DNA of 64,000 nt from Geminocystis herdmanii PCC 6308 (GTDB taxonomy: Bacteria > Cyanobacteriota > Cyanobacteriia > Cyanobacteriales > Cyanobacteriaceae), in the NCBI RefSeq assembly GCF_000332235.1, contig NZ_CM001775.1, forward strand, positions 3,165,770 through 3,229,769. The letters run 5' to 3'. Each line of letters starts with the position of its first letter. Within the stretch, counting starts at the first letter, position 1. The position numbers were made by a program, and so were the translations under genes. The notes under the pieces are model-generated. The model searched no databases, was not told the origin of the DNA, and saw only the letters and a list, made by a program, of their open reading frames with translations. Below, piece by piece: positions 16,931 to 24,741 of this stretch.

Positions 16931-17413
16931 ATGAAAGAAACCATTAGAGAATTTTTGCAACCCATAGCAGACATCTTTTCAGGATTCAACACCCCCGAAA
17001 TAGTTGTTCATTGGGGACATCCCTTTTTCATGGGCATTGTTATATTTGCTATGGGCAGTGCCGTTGCCATTACTGGTTGGCGTAGTAGGATTTCCGAAGA
17101 TAAAGAAGTCAAAGAAACTAATAAAGGTGATCATCGTAAAGTTGCGCCATTTTTGTTTTTATTCATTACCCTAGGATATAGTGGCGGTGTTTTATCCCTG
17201 ATTATGCAAGGGCAACCTATTTTTGAAAGTCCTCATTTTTGGACTGGTAGCACTGTCATTGGGTTATTAGGCTTAAACGGCTTAATCTCTGCTACGGGTT
17301 TTATCGGTAATAAAGACAGTTTACGCACAACCCATGCTTATATTGGTAGTCTTGCGTTAGCTATTATGGTTATCCATGCAATTCTTGGCTTAAAACTCGG
17401 ACTTTCCATTTAA
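16931..17413 (+). CDS. DUF4079 membrane protein
   Basis: 160 residues with four hydrophobic spans (about 30-50, 73-92, 105-125, 138-157). Conserved-looking histidines (VVHWGHPFFMG, TTHAYIGSLAL, MVIHAILG) sit at membrane edges, as in cytochrome b561-like or ferric-reductase-like proteins. DUF4079 is widespread in cyanobacteria and plastids; its function is not established. GGAAGAA 7-13 bases upstream of the ATG is a plausible ribosome site. It precedes an FTR1-type iron permease on the same strand, which makes a role in metal or redox handling plausible but unproven. Confidence 0.8.
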   Translation: MKETIREFLQPIADIFSGFNTPEIVVHWGHPFFMGIVIFAMGSAVAITGWRSRISEDKEVKETNKGDHRKVAPFLFLFITLGYSGGVLSLIMQGQPIFESPHFWTGSTVIGLLGLNGLISATGFIGNKDSLRTTHAYIGSLALAIMVIHAILGLKLGLSI

Positions 17414-17425
17414 TTTTTATATATA

Positions 17426-17481
17426 GTTTGTAGTAAGCCTTTTAAGGCTTCTTCATAATGGCTAAAGCCATCACTACAAAC
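17426..17481. terminator. Long palindromic repeat between DUF4079 and FTR1 genes
   Basis: Outer arms GTTTGTAGTA (17426) and TCACTACAAAC (to 17481) enclose two inner blocks, AAGCCTTTTAAGGCTT and ATGGCTAAAGCCAT. The whole folds as a nested hairpin and is followed by TTTTTTT, so it can terminate transcription of the upstream gene. It is a complete unit of the dispersed palindromic repeat family. Confidence 0.65.
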
Positions 17482-17523
17482 TTTTTTTATATCTGATTAT
17501 CCCCATTTTATTTGTTATAGAAG

Positions 17524-18432
17524 ATGATTAATATAAGTAGTGCGTTACCGACTTTTGTTATTACCTTACGGGAAGGTTTTGAAGCCACTTTAGTAGTAGG
17601 TATTGTATTTGCTTGTTTACAAAAAGCTCAAAAACAAGAATATTATCGTTGGATTTCCTCTGGAGTCATCGCAGGTATTATCGCTAGTATCTCCGTGGGC
17701 TTACTTCTGTGGCAGAGTTTACAAAGTCTCGAAACCAGTCAATATTATTATGCTCCTTTTATCAAACAAATACTTAACGCCCTTTTCGCTCTTATCGCTG
17801 TATCGATGTTGAGTTGGATGTTATTGTGGATGAGTAAACAGGCTAAGTCTTTAAAAGGGGAAGTGGAAGGCGCTGTTAATACTGCTTTAAGTAATGATAA
17901 TGCAGGAAAAGGGATTTTTTTATTAGTTTTTATTGCGGTTTTACGGGAAGGTTTTGAAACGGTTTTATTTATTACGGCTCAATTCCAAGAAGATTATTTA
18001 AGTAGTGCTGTAGGTGCGATCGTAGGTTTAATTTTAGCTAGTTTAATGGGATGGTCGTTATTTTATTGGGGCATTAAAATCAATATTCGTCTATTTTTCC
18101 AAATAATGGGAATTTTCTTACTGTTAATAGTAGCAGGTTTAGTGGTTAGTGCTTTAAAAAACTTTGATGGTGCGATGACAATTTTAAGTCACATTAATCC
18201 TAATTATCAGAATATCTGTTTATTCGATCGAGGTTCATGTTTATTAGGTATGAAGATATGGAATGCTAGTAATTTTTTACCTGATGGCAAATTCCCCGGT
18301 ATTTTATTAAAAACTTTATTTGGTTATCGAGAGCAAATTTATTTAGTACAATTAATTTGTTATTTCTTATTTTTAGGTATAGTAGGAAAGCTCTATTTTT
18401 CGAGTCTTAATCCTAAAAAACAAGAGAATTGA
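17524..18432 (+). CDS. FTR1-family iron permease
   Basis: 302 residues, about seven hydrophobic spans. Two REGFE iron-coordinating motifs are present: LREGFEATLVVG (R16) and LREGFETVLFIT (about R141), the signature of the FTR1/EfeU family of high-affinity Fe transporters in the cytoplasmic membrane. In yeast and E. coli the permease works with a ferroxidase or a periplasmic EfeO/EfeB pair; none is adjacent here. The start ATG directly precedes the first span. A palindromic repeat separates it from the DUF4079 gene, so shared transcription is uncertain. Confidence 0.9.
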   Translation: MINISSALPTFVITLREGFEATLVVGIVFACLQKAQKQEYYRWISSGVIAGIIASISVGLLLWQSLQSLETSQYYYAPFIKQILNALFALIAVSMLSWMLLWMSKQAKSLKGEVEGAVNTALSNDNAGKGIFLLVFIAVLREGFETVLFITAQFQEDYLSSAVGAIVGLILASLMGWSLFYWGIKINIRLFFQIMGIFLLLIVAGLVVSALKNFDGAMTILSHINPNYQNICLFDRGSCLLGMKIWNASNFLPDGKFPGILLKTLFGYREQIYLVQLICYFLFLGIVGKLYFSSLNPKKQEN

Positions 18433-18485
18433 GAATTTAAGAATAATGTATTTTTCCTAAAAATTTTTATTTTTCAGTATTTTCC

Positions 18486-18545
18486 CTTACTCCTTACTCC
18501 TTACTCCTTACTCCTTACCTCATCAAAAAACTTTTTCAGCAATCC
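18486..18545. repeat. ACTCCTT heptamers joined to a MITE end
   Basis: About five ACTCCTT units (18486-18517) followed by CCTCATCAAAAAACTTTTTC and AGCAATCC (18518-18545). The second part matches 60802-60829, the end of the element interrupting the gene near 60.6 kb. Confidence 0.7.
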
Positions 18546-18631
18546 TTCCTTACTTAATTGTAACGATTTATCTCAAATTGTGATAACCTGAGATAGTAAG
18601 ATCGACCTGTGAATATATATACTAGGAATCT

Positions 18632-19834
18632 ATGACTTCTACCCCAACCCCTTCTAATCCAATACCTTTTAAAGAGTTTACGGCTACAAAACAAACAGGG
18701 TTTTTTGAAAATTTAAAACAACCTCGTTTTAGTGGTCAACTTTTATTGACTGGTCCTAGAAAAACTAAGTGGGTATTCTATCTCTACTTAGGTCGTCTTG
18801 TCTATGCTACCGGAGGGAACCACCCTGTAAGAAGATGGAGACGTAATTTAGTTGCTCATTTGTCTAATATTCCTTCTCACATGAGTGCGATTCAAGGGGA
18901 TGTCGATCGACTACAACTCGATGATCACAACAACTGTTGGGAATATGAATTATTATGCCTCTGGGTGGATGAGCAAAAAATTACCCTCGAACAAGCGGCA
19001 AAAATGATTCGTCAAAACATTGTTGAGGTACTTTTTGATGTTACTCAAGCAATGCAGGTAACTTGTGAACTAAAACAAGATAAAAATTTACCTTTTTCTA
19101 CCCGTTTAGTTTTAATCGATGCGGAACAAGTAATTATTGAAGCACAAAAAGGATGGCAAGGGTGGCAGTCGGCTAAAATTGCCGATCGATCGCCTGATAT
19201 GGCACCGATTATCACTCAACCTCAAGAATTAGAACAACAAACCAACCCTCAAATATATCAAACCCTCAGTCAATTATTAGATGGACAACAAACCCTGCGA
19301 GATTTGTCTGTCAGAATGAAAAGGGATGTTGTCACCGTAACTCGTTCTCTTTTACCCTATGTACAAAGAGGTTTAGTGCGTCTTATCGATATTCCTGATA
19401 TTGATCCGCCAAAACTACCTCAACATAATGATTATGATGACGAAGCAATAAGTAATCAAAAAATTACCATCGCCTGTGTTGATGATAGTCCTTTAATTTG
19501 TCAAACTATGGAAAAAATTATTGGGGGTGCAGGTTATAACTTTGTGGGCATCAATGACGCTTTAAGGGCGATCGCCATTTTATTATCAAAAAAACCAGAT
19601 TTAATCTTTTTAGATCTGATTATGCCCAATGCTAACGGTTACGAAATCTGTAGTCAACTGCGGAAACTAACCTTCTTTAAACATACCCCCATTGTGATTT
19701 TAACGGGTAATGATGGTTTAGTCGATCGAGTTAGAGCAAAAATGGTAGGCTCAACAGATTTCATCACGAAACCAGTGGACACAGCATTAGTCTTAGAAAC
19801 CATAAGAAAACATCTCAAACTAACAGTATCATAA
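18632..19834 (+). CDS. pilG: PilG-like PatA-type response regulator
   Basis: 400 residues. Residues 10-250 are a PATAN (DUF4388-like) region: FKEFTATKQTGFFENL, SGQLLLTG, WVFYLYLGRLVYATGGNHPVRRWRR. Residues 275-396 are a receiver domain: CVDDSPLICQTMEKI, phospho-acceptor in LIFLDLIMPNANGYE, Thr in VILTGNDG and Lys in DFITKPVD. This architecture with the following CheY-like and CheW-like genes matches the pilG-pilH-pilI order of Synechocystis, where the set controls type IV pilus biogenesis and motility. PatA-like paralogues serve phototaxis or heterocyst patterning in other species, so the exact output is inferred. Confidence 0.85.
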   Translation: MTSTPTPSNPIPFKEFTATKQTGFFENLKQPRFSGQLLLTGPRKTKWVFYLYLGRLVYATGGNHPVRRWRRNLVAHLSNIPSHMSAIQGDVDRLQLDDHNNCWEYELLCLWVDEQKITLEQAAKMIRQNIVEVLFDVTQAMQVTCELKQDKNLPFSTRLVLIDAEQVIIEAQKGWQGWQSAKIADRSPDMAPIITQPQELEQQTNPQIYQTLSQLLDGQQTLRDLSVRMKRDVVTVTRSLLPYVQRGLVRLIDIPDIDPPKLPQHNDYDDEAISNQKITIACVDDSPLICQTMEKIIGGAGYNFVGINDALRAIAILLSKKPDLIFLDLIMPNANGYEICSQLRKLTFFKHTPIVILTGNDGLVDRVRAKMVGSTDFITKPVDTALVLETIRKHLKLTVS

Positions 19835-19941
19835 GATTAAATAATAAATATAGATAAATAACAATTGCCTAAAAATAAGGGAAAAGATTGTTATATCATA
19901 GCTATTACTAAGAAAATATAGAAAATAAATAAAGGTAAATC

Positions 19942-20304
19942 ATGGGAAATGCTCTAGTTGTAGATGATTCTTCTACAGAAAGAAAAATATTAGTTGGTTA
20001 CTTACAAGAATTAGGTATTACCGTTAGTACTGCTGAAAGTGGCGAAGAAGCCTTAGATAAATTAAAAGGGAATATTCCAGATTTAATTGTTCTCGATGTA
20101 GTATTACCCGGCAAAAGTGGGTTTGAAACCTGTAGAGAAGTAAAAGGTAATTCGGCTACCGCAAAAATTCCAATTATTATTTGTTCAACAAAAGGTAGTG
20201 AAATGGACAAATTTTGGGGCATGAAACAAGGTGCAGATGCTTACATCCCTAAACCCGTAGATAAAGAAGAATTTTTTTCTACCGTCAAAAGACTTGTTAA
20301 ATAA
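19942..20304 (+). CDS. pilH: PilH-like CheY response regulator
   Basis: 120 residues, a stand-alone receiver domain: VVDDSSTERKIL (acidic pair), phospho-Asp in LIVLDVVLPGKSG, Ser/Thr in IIICSTKG and Lys in AYIPKPVDKEEF. No output domain. It lies 107 bases after pilG and 107 before the CheW-like gene, in one direction. In the Synechocystis pil chemotaxis-like system this component receives phosphate from the PilL kinase and modulates pilus retraction or extension. The name follows the gene order rather than a unique sequence mark. Confidence 0.83.
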   Translation: MGNALVVDDSSTERKILVGYLQELGITVSTAESGEEALDKLKGNIPDLIVLDVVLPGKSGFETCREVKGNSATAKIPIIICSTKGSEMDKFWGMKQGADAYIPKPVDKEEFFSTVKRLVK

Positions 20305-20411
20305 TGAGGAATGAGGAATTAAGAATTAGGAATTAAGAATTTAAAAATGTTCCCTAATTCCCTCACCCCTTTTCCGATACCGATTACTCATTCTCCATTC
20401 TTATTTCTATC
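20305..20411. repeat. Heptamer-rich spacer
   Basis: GAATTAAGAATTAGGAATTA-type units follow the pilH stop, then a CCATTCTT stretch just before the next start codon. No ribosome binding site is obvious for the downstream gene. Confidence 0.6.
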
Positions 20412-20948
20412 ATGAGTGAACAAAAAACCCTTTCCTTATCTCAACAAAAAAAGAACATAGTCGAAAGACAACAATTTTTAAGATTTGTGTTATTGCCTGA
20501 CACAAACTTAATGGTTTCACTCTCAGAAATTGCCGCCGTCTTAAAAATACCTTTTGGACAAATAGTAGCTATTCCAGAAATGCCCAGTTGGGTAATGGGA
20601 GTTTATAACTGGCGCGGGGAAATTGTTTGGATGATTGACTTAGGACAATTATTAGGTTTTACCCCTTGGTATCAACAATCGGGAGTAGCATCTCATCATA
20701 AAGCTGTGGTTATTCATCCTAGTAGTCAAGATCGTAAAAATAGGACTTCTGGGGATTTAGTGGGATTAGTGGTTAGTGATGTTAATGACATTGAACTATG
20801 CAACACTAATGAACTTCACTCTCCTCCAGCTTCTGCGGTTACTCCTGAATTAGCACCGTTTTTAAGGGGTTATTGGATCAAAAATAATGGGGATATTGTG
20901 GTAACGATCGACGGAGACGCTATTTTTGCGGCTATGCCGAAAGAGTAA
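20412..20948 (+). CDS. pilI: PilI-like CheW protein
   Basis: 178 residues of a CheW-type coupling domain: FLRFVLLPDTNLMVSLSEIA, EMPSWVMGVYNWRGEIVWMIDL (the CheW core GxxxxRGxxxxxxDL), LVGLVVSDVNDIELC and the terminal IWVTIDGDAIF-like strand. CheW proteins link chemoreceptors to the histidine kinase. As the third gene of the pilGHI set it should connect PilJ-type receptors and PilL. The usual next gene, a methyl-accepting receptor (pilJ), is absent; the following gene is leuB in the opposite direction, so the receptor and kinase must be elsewhere. Confidence 0.85.
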   Translation: MSEQKTLSLSQQKKNIVERQQFLRFVLLPDTNLMVSLSEIAAVLKIPFGQIVAIPEMPSWVMGVYNWRGEIVWMIDLGQLLGFTPWYQQSGVASHHKAVVIHPSSQDRKNRTSGDLVGLVVSDVNDIELCNTNELHSPPASAVTPELAPFLRGYWIKNNGDIVVTIDGDAIFAAMPKE

Positions 20949-20960
20949 ATAGACTTGAAT

Positions 20961-21029
20961 TCACCTGAGTGAACCATAAAAATAGATGATGAATGACTTG
21001 GAAGACTCCGAAGACAGGGAGATTATATA
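20961..21029. repeat. Composite dispersed repeat (ACCTGAGT... plus GACTTGGAAGACTCCGAAGA)
   Basis: Module 1, ACCTGAGTGAACCATAAAAA, also occurs at 45613-45645 and in altered form at 29954. Module 2, ACTTGGAAGACTCCGAAGAC, also occurs at about 29988 and 62480. Non-coding. Confidence 0.8.
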
Positions 21030-21060
21030 TATTTTATCTAATGCTTATTGATATTATAAA

Positions 21061-21077
21061 ACGGGCAAGATGCCCGT
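21061..21077 (-). terminator. Rho-independent-like terminator of leuB
   Basis: ACGGGC-aagat-GCCCGT hairpin located 15 bases beyond the leuB stop, followed on the minus strand by TTTTATAAT. It sits between convergent pilI and leuB. Confidence 0.7.
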
Positions 21078-21091
21078 TGTACATTTTGTTT

Positions 21092-22171
21092 CTATAAAAC
21101 TGATAGTAAAGCGTCACCCATGCCTTGACAACCCACGGCTTTACATCCTTCTGACATAATATCTCCCGTGCGATAGCCTAAATCTAGGACTTTCAACACG
21201 GCTTTCTCGATTTTATCCGCAGGAGTAGGTTCATTTAATCCGTAACGTAACATCATAGCGGTACTTAATACTTGAGCCAATGGATTTGCTTTGTCTTCTC
21301 CTGCAATATCAGGGGCTGAACCGTGTACAGGCTCAAATAAACCGGGTTTTTGACTGCCTAAACTCGCCGAAGGCAACATTCCAATACTACCCGTTAACAT
21401 AGCCGCCGCATCAGAAAGAATATCACCGAATAAGTTACCCGTTACGATCGTATCAAATTGTTTGGGATTGCGCACTAACTGCATCGCCGCATTGTCAACG
21501 TACATATGAGTTAATTCCACATCGGGATATTCCTCTGACATTTTGATGACTCGATCGCGCCATAATTGAGAGACATCTAAAACGTTTGCTTTGTCCACTG
21601 AGCATAATCTTTTTTGGCGTTTTTGTGCTGTTTCAAAGGCTACCCTTGCAATTCGATCGATCTCTGACTCAGTGTAAGCCATTGTATTTACTCCTCGTTT
21701 TTCCCCCGTTTCGGTGGTGAAAATGCCTTTAGGTTGCCCGAAGTAGATACCTCCCGTTAACTCCCTCACTACCATAATATCCACTCCTTCCACTACTTCT
21801 TTTTTCAAACTGGAAGCATCGATTAATTGAGGTAAAATTGTCGCAGGGCGTAAATTAGCAAATAATCCCAAAGCGGAGCGAATGCCTAATAATCCCGTTT
21901 CTGGACGTATCTCACGAGGCAAATTATCCCATTTATAACCCCCGATGGCGGCTAATAATACCGCATCACTGGCTTTACATTTATCTATGGTTTCTTGGGG
22001 TAATGGAATCCCTGTAGCATCGATCGCACTTCCCCCAATCAACGCTTCTTGAAATTGAAACTCCATATCGCATTGTTGCGCCACAGCTTCTAAAACTTTG
22101 ACGCTTACTGCCATAATTTCAGGTCCAATACCATCACCGGGTAATAAGGTTATTCTATATTTTTTACTCAT
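21092..22171 (-). CDS. leuB: 3-isopropylmalate dehydrogenase
   Basis: 359 residues, usual family length. It oxidises and decarboxylates 3-isopropylmalate with NAD in leucine synthesis, in the cytosol. Visible motifs: [11 protein letters not shown] at the N-terminus, [17 protein letters not shown] (substrate loop), [29 protein letters not shown], and the metal/NAD segment [28 protein letters not shown] then [11 protein letters not shown]. It distinguishes itself from isocitrate dehydrogenase by the short loop and the [11 protein letters not shown]-type sequence. Transcribed alone, with a clear terminator. Confidence 0.96.
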   Translation of the reverse strand: MSKKYRITLLPGDGIGPEIMAVSVKVLEAVAQQCDMEFQFQEALIGGSAIDATGIPLPQETIDKCKASDAVLLAAIGGYKWDNLPREIRPETGLLGIRSALGLFANLRPATILPQLIDASSLKKEVVEGVDIMVVRELTGGIYFGQPKGIFTTETGEKRGVNTMAYTESEIDRIARVAFETAQKRQKRLCSVDKANVLDVSQLWRDRVIKMSEEYPDVELTHMYVDNAAMQLVRNPKQFDTIVTGNLFGDILSDAAAMLTGSIGMLPSASLGSQKPGLFEPVHGSAPDIAGEDKANPLAQVLSTAMMLRYGLNEPTPADKIEKAVLKVLDLGYRTGDIMSEGCKAVGCQGMGDALLSVL

Positions 22172-22198
22172 TATTCTTAATAATTTTCGTTTTTGTAA

Positions 22199-22229
22199 GT
22201 CTCACGCAAAGGCGCAAAGACGCAAAGAA
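22199..22229. repeat. GCAAAGGCGCAAAGACGCAAAG repeat
   Basis: Three related units (CGCAAAGG, CGCAAAGA, CGCAAAGA) upstream of leuB. Sequences of this kind are common in cyanobacterial intergenic DNA; no function is known to me. Confidence 0.6.
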
Positions 22230-22285
22230 GCCCACAAAGTATCTTTATGATTATTTCTTATCTCTATTCAAGCATTATTGATCAT

Positions 22286-22351
22286 AAAAAAATGGTGGGC
22301 ATTACCTACCCTTCTCTATTGTTTATGCTCGATCGACTAATTGTCAATAGT
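22286..22351. repeat. Direct repeat, copy 1 (copy of sufD 3' end and terminator)
   Basis: 66 bases matching 24676-24741. The last 38 bases are identical; the first part (GGTGGGCATTACCTACCC) is a decayed version of the sufD terminator hairpin. It contains a duplicate of the final sufD codons without the rest of the gene. The two copies enclose the interrupted toxin-antitoxin module. Confidence 0.85.
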
Positions 22352-22435
22352 CTTTTCTCAAACATACCGTGAAGATAATTAAATCTTGAGCCAGTTTTCA
22401 ATTTTCAAATTTTTAATTTGAGAAAATTCTTTAGC

Positions 22436-23826
22436 TTCTTCCGTGAGAAGCCCCACGCTGTATTTTTCAGTTAAAGTCCACCCATAAAATCAGCGTGGGG
22501 TTGCTACGCAGTGCCTACGGCAGGAATCACGGTCTGGATTTATTGCATAAAATCATATTATCATGTTAACATAAATTATATTAAAAAGAATTTGTCTTAA
22601 ATGCTTAAAGTTGTCAAAGTCAGAATTTATCCAGATACATCTCAAAAAGTGCTTCTAGCGTCAGCTTTTGGCTCTTGCAGATGGGTGTGGAATCATTTTC
22701 TTAATTTGATCAATGAAACTTACAAAGCCACAGGTAAAGGATTATCTAGTTATGATGTCAAAAAGTTACTTCCTCAATTAAAGAAACAGGAAGACACTGC
22801 TTGGTTATCAGAAACTTATTCTCAATGTTTACAACAAGTTTGTTTGAATTTGGGTGTCGCTTTCAATAATTTCTTTGAGAAAAGAGCAAAATATCCTAAT
22901 TTTAAATGTAAGCATGGTAAGCAATCTTTACAATATCCAGCAAATGTTAAGATAGAAAATGACTGTTTAAATGTTCCTAAAATTGGTTTAATTTATACAA
23001 AATTTCATCGTATTATTGAGGGAACAATTAAGACTGTTACTATTACTAAAAACTGCTGTAATCAATACTATGCTTCTATCTTAGTTGATGATGGTAAAGA
23101 TAAACCTGAACAATCATTTCTAGGTAAAGCCATTGGAATTGATTTGGGTTTAACTCATTTTGCAATTACAAGTGATGGGAGTAAATTTAATAATCCTAAA
23201 ATACTGAAAAAACATGAAGTTAATTTAAAGAGAAAACAGCAACAATTATCTAGGAAACAAAAGGGTTCAAATAACCGAAATAAGTCAAGATTAAAAGTTG
23301 CTAGAGTCCATAAAAAAATCACTAATTGCCGTGAGGATTTTCTGCACAAACTATCTCGCAGGGTAGTAAACGAAAACCAAGTTATTGCAGTAGAGAATCT
23401 GAATGTTAAAGGTATGATGCAAAATCATTGTCTCGCCAAAGCTATACAACAAGTAGGTTGGGGACAATTTTGCACGATGCTTAAATATAAAGCAGAACAG
23501 GAAGGAAAAGTTTACATTGAAGTGAACAGATTTTTCCCAAGTTCAAAAACTTGTCATGTATGCTTAAACAAAATAGGTAGCTTACCACTAGATGTAAGAT
23601 ATTGGACTTGTTTAAAATGTGGCACAAAGCATGACAGAGACATAAATGCGGCAATTAATATCCGAGATGAAGCTATGCGAATAATACAGACCTCTGGAAC
23701 GGGGGATAAAGCCTATCGTCAAACTGTAAGTCGTAGCAATAGAGGACGTAAGAAATCTACTACTGTGCTAGTTTCTGGGTAGGAAGCCTACACCATAATC
23801 TTTGATTTGGTGTATGGTAGTTCACT
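22436..23826 (+). mobile_element. IS200/IS605-family element, TnpB only (IS1341 type)
   Basis: The left end carries an imperfect hairpin, AGCCCCACGCTG...CAGCGTGGGG (about 22451-22500). The right end is the hairpin TACACCATAATCTTTGATTT plus GGTGTA (about 23789-23814) followed by GGTAGTTCAC, a typical right cleavage end of this family. No Y1 transposase gene is present, so movement would depend on a TnpA supplied elsewhere. Borders are defined within a few bases by the interrupted vapC. Confidence 0.85.
22601..23782 (+). CDS. tnpB: IS200/IS605 TnpB RNA-guided nuclease
   Basis: 393 residues, intact. N-terminal OrfB helix-turn-helix region (KVRIYPDTSQKVLLASAFGSCRWVWNH). RuvC-like active site: D181 in GIDLGLTHFAI, E265 in AVENLNVKGM and D347 in HDRDINAAINI. 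Zinc ribbon cysteines C318, C321, C337, C340. TnpB proteins are RNA-guided DNA endonucleases, ancestral to Cas12, that help the element persist at its site. A guide RNA would come from the 3' end of this gene and the right-end hairpin that follows 7 bases after the stop. The start ATG sits 12 bases after an AT-rich stretch with GAAT, without a strong ribosome site. Confidence 0.95.
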   Translation: MLKVVKVRIYPDTSQKVLLASAFGSCRWVWNHFLNLINETYKATGKGLSSYDVKKLLPQLKKQEDTAWLSETYSQCLQQVCLNLGVAFNNFFEKRAKYPNFKCKHGKQSLQYPANVKIENDCLNVPKIGLIYTKFHRIIEGTIKTVTITKNCCNQYYASILVDDGKDKPEQSFLGKAIGIDLGLTHFAITSDGSKFNNPKILKKHEVNLKRKQQQLSRKQKGSNNRNKSRLKVARVHKKITNCREDFLHKLSRRVVNENQVIAVENLNVKGMMQNHCLAKAIQQVGWGQFCTMLKYKAEQEGKVYIEVNRFFPSSKTCHVCLNKIGSLPLDVRYWTCLKCGTKHDRDINAAINIRDEAMRIIQTSGTGDKAYRQTVSRSNRGRKKSTTVLVSG

Positions 23827-24179
23827 ATTATCAGTTATCACTGTTAAATTTAAACACAGAGCATGAACACCAATTAATAAATCATTAGCACCAATAGGTG
23901 TACCTTTACTTTCTAATTCTGCACGAATTTTACCATAGTATTCTTGAACAGGGGGTTTTAAAGATAGTATATTAATACTAGATAAAATAGTTTCAATTCT
24001 TTGTATTAGTTGAGGAGATTTTTTTTTCATCGCTCCAAATTTTAACTCACAGGCGACAATAATACTGGTACAAATTTTATCTTCTCCCACTTCTTTGATT
24101 TTATCAAATACGCAACTTCTGGGATTTTTGACTAATGCAGAAATAATATTGGTATCAAACAAATAATCATAGTTCATTT

Positions 24180-24539
24180 TTATATTTCAATATCATCTAA
24201 CGGTAATAAATCTTGCTCAATATCAGGGAAATCTTCTTCTAAAGGTTCGAGGTTTGAAAGAACTTCTAATAAAGATTTTTTCGGATAACATTCAATCATA
24301 AGTTTATCATCGGGTTTATGTACTAATTGCCGAAACATATCCTCTGTTTTTTCTAATGTCATTCTCGTTATTTGATTCGGAATTTTGACTTCAAAAGGCA
24401 ATCCCCGTTGTAATTGTACTTGTTTATAAAACAAAATAATTGCTTCCGTGGTGGTTAATCCTAACTGTTGAAAGATATTCTCAACGGTTTCTTTTAATTC
24501 TGGTTCGATTCTTGCCCTTACTGTTGCCGTTTTACTCAT
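24180..24539 (-). CDS. RelB/DinJ-type antitoxin
   Basis: 119 residues. Residues 1-50 resemble the ribbon-helix-helix of RelB/DinJ antitoxins: TATVRARIEPELKETVENIF, LGLTTTEAIILFYKQV, RGLPFEV. The C-terminal tail is very acidic (EPLEEDFPDIEQDLLPLDD) and probably wraps the toxin. It is followed two bases later by the PIN toxin start, so the pair is translationally close and likely co-transcribed, with the antitoxin repressing the shared promoter. The pairing of a DinJ-like antitoxin with a PIN toxin is mixed in class. With the toxin gene interrupted, the antitoxin may be an orphan. Confidence 0.8.
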   Translation of the reverse strand: MSKTATVRARIEPELKETVENIFQQLGLTTTEAIILFYKQVQLQRGLPFEVKIPNQITRMTLEKTEDMFRQLVHKPDDKLMIECYPKKSLLEVLSNLEPLEEDFPDIEQDLLPLDDIEI

Positions 24540-24675
24540 AACTTTCAGCTTTTTGCATTTACTTTACATTGTAGCCCATTGTGCAGATTGTACCAAATAT
24601 GTGATGAAATTGTATCGAAAATCACAAAATATTAAGGATAAAATAAGGCTTATGAGTAATTTACGAAATCAAAAT

Positions 24676-24700
24676 AAAAAAAAGGTGGGTATTGCCCACC
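24676..24700 (-). terminator. Rho-independent terminator of sufD
   Basis: On the minus strand, GGTGGG-caata-CCCACC (24700-24684) is followed by eight T residues (24683-24676), 27 bases after the sufD stop. Confidence 0.8.
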
Positions 24701-24741
24701 CTACTCTATTGTTTATGCTCGATCGACTAATTGTCAATAGT
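24676..24741. repeat. Direct repeat, copy 2 (at sufD 3' end)
   Basis: Second copy of the 22286-22351 sequence, here in its native place across the last codons of sufD and its terminator. Together with copy 1 it brackets the toxin-antitoxin module and IS. Confidence 0.85.

Larger units (their letters stand above)
22379..24177 (-). pseudogene. vapC: VapC-like PIN toxin gene split by an IS200/IS605 element
   Basis: The toxin 5' part runs from 24177 to about 23826: MNYDYLFDTNIISALV (D8), CELKFGAM, GANDLLIGVHAL and LTVITDN, i.e. the four acidic PIN positions. It then enters IS DNA and would end at an artificial tail (SELPYTKSKIMV). The missing C-terminus lies on the far side of the element at 22379-22435 on the same strand, reading AKEFSQIKNLKIENWLKI and a stop, a standard VapC ending. 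Joining the pieces gives TDN-AKEF, so a 1.4-kb element was inserted in the last 20 codons. The truncated protein keeps the metal site but lacks the last strand and helix. Confidence 0.85.
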
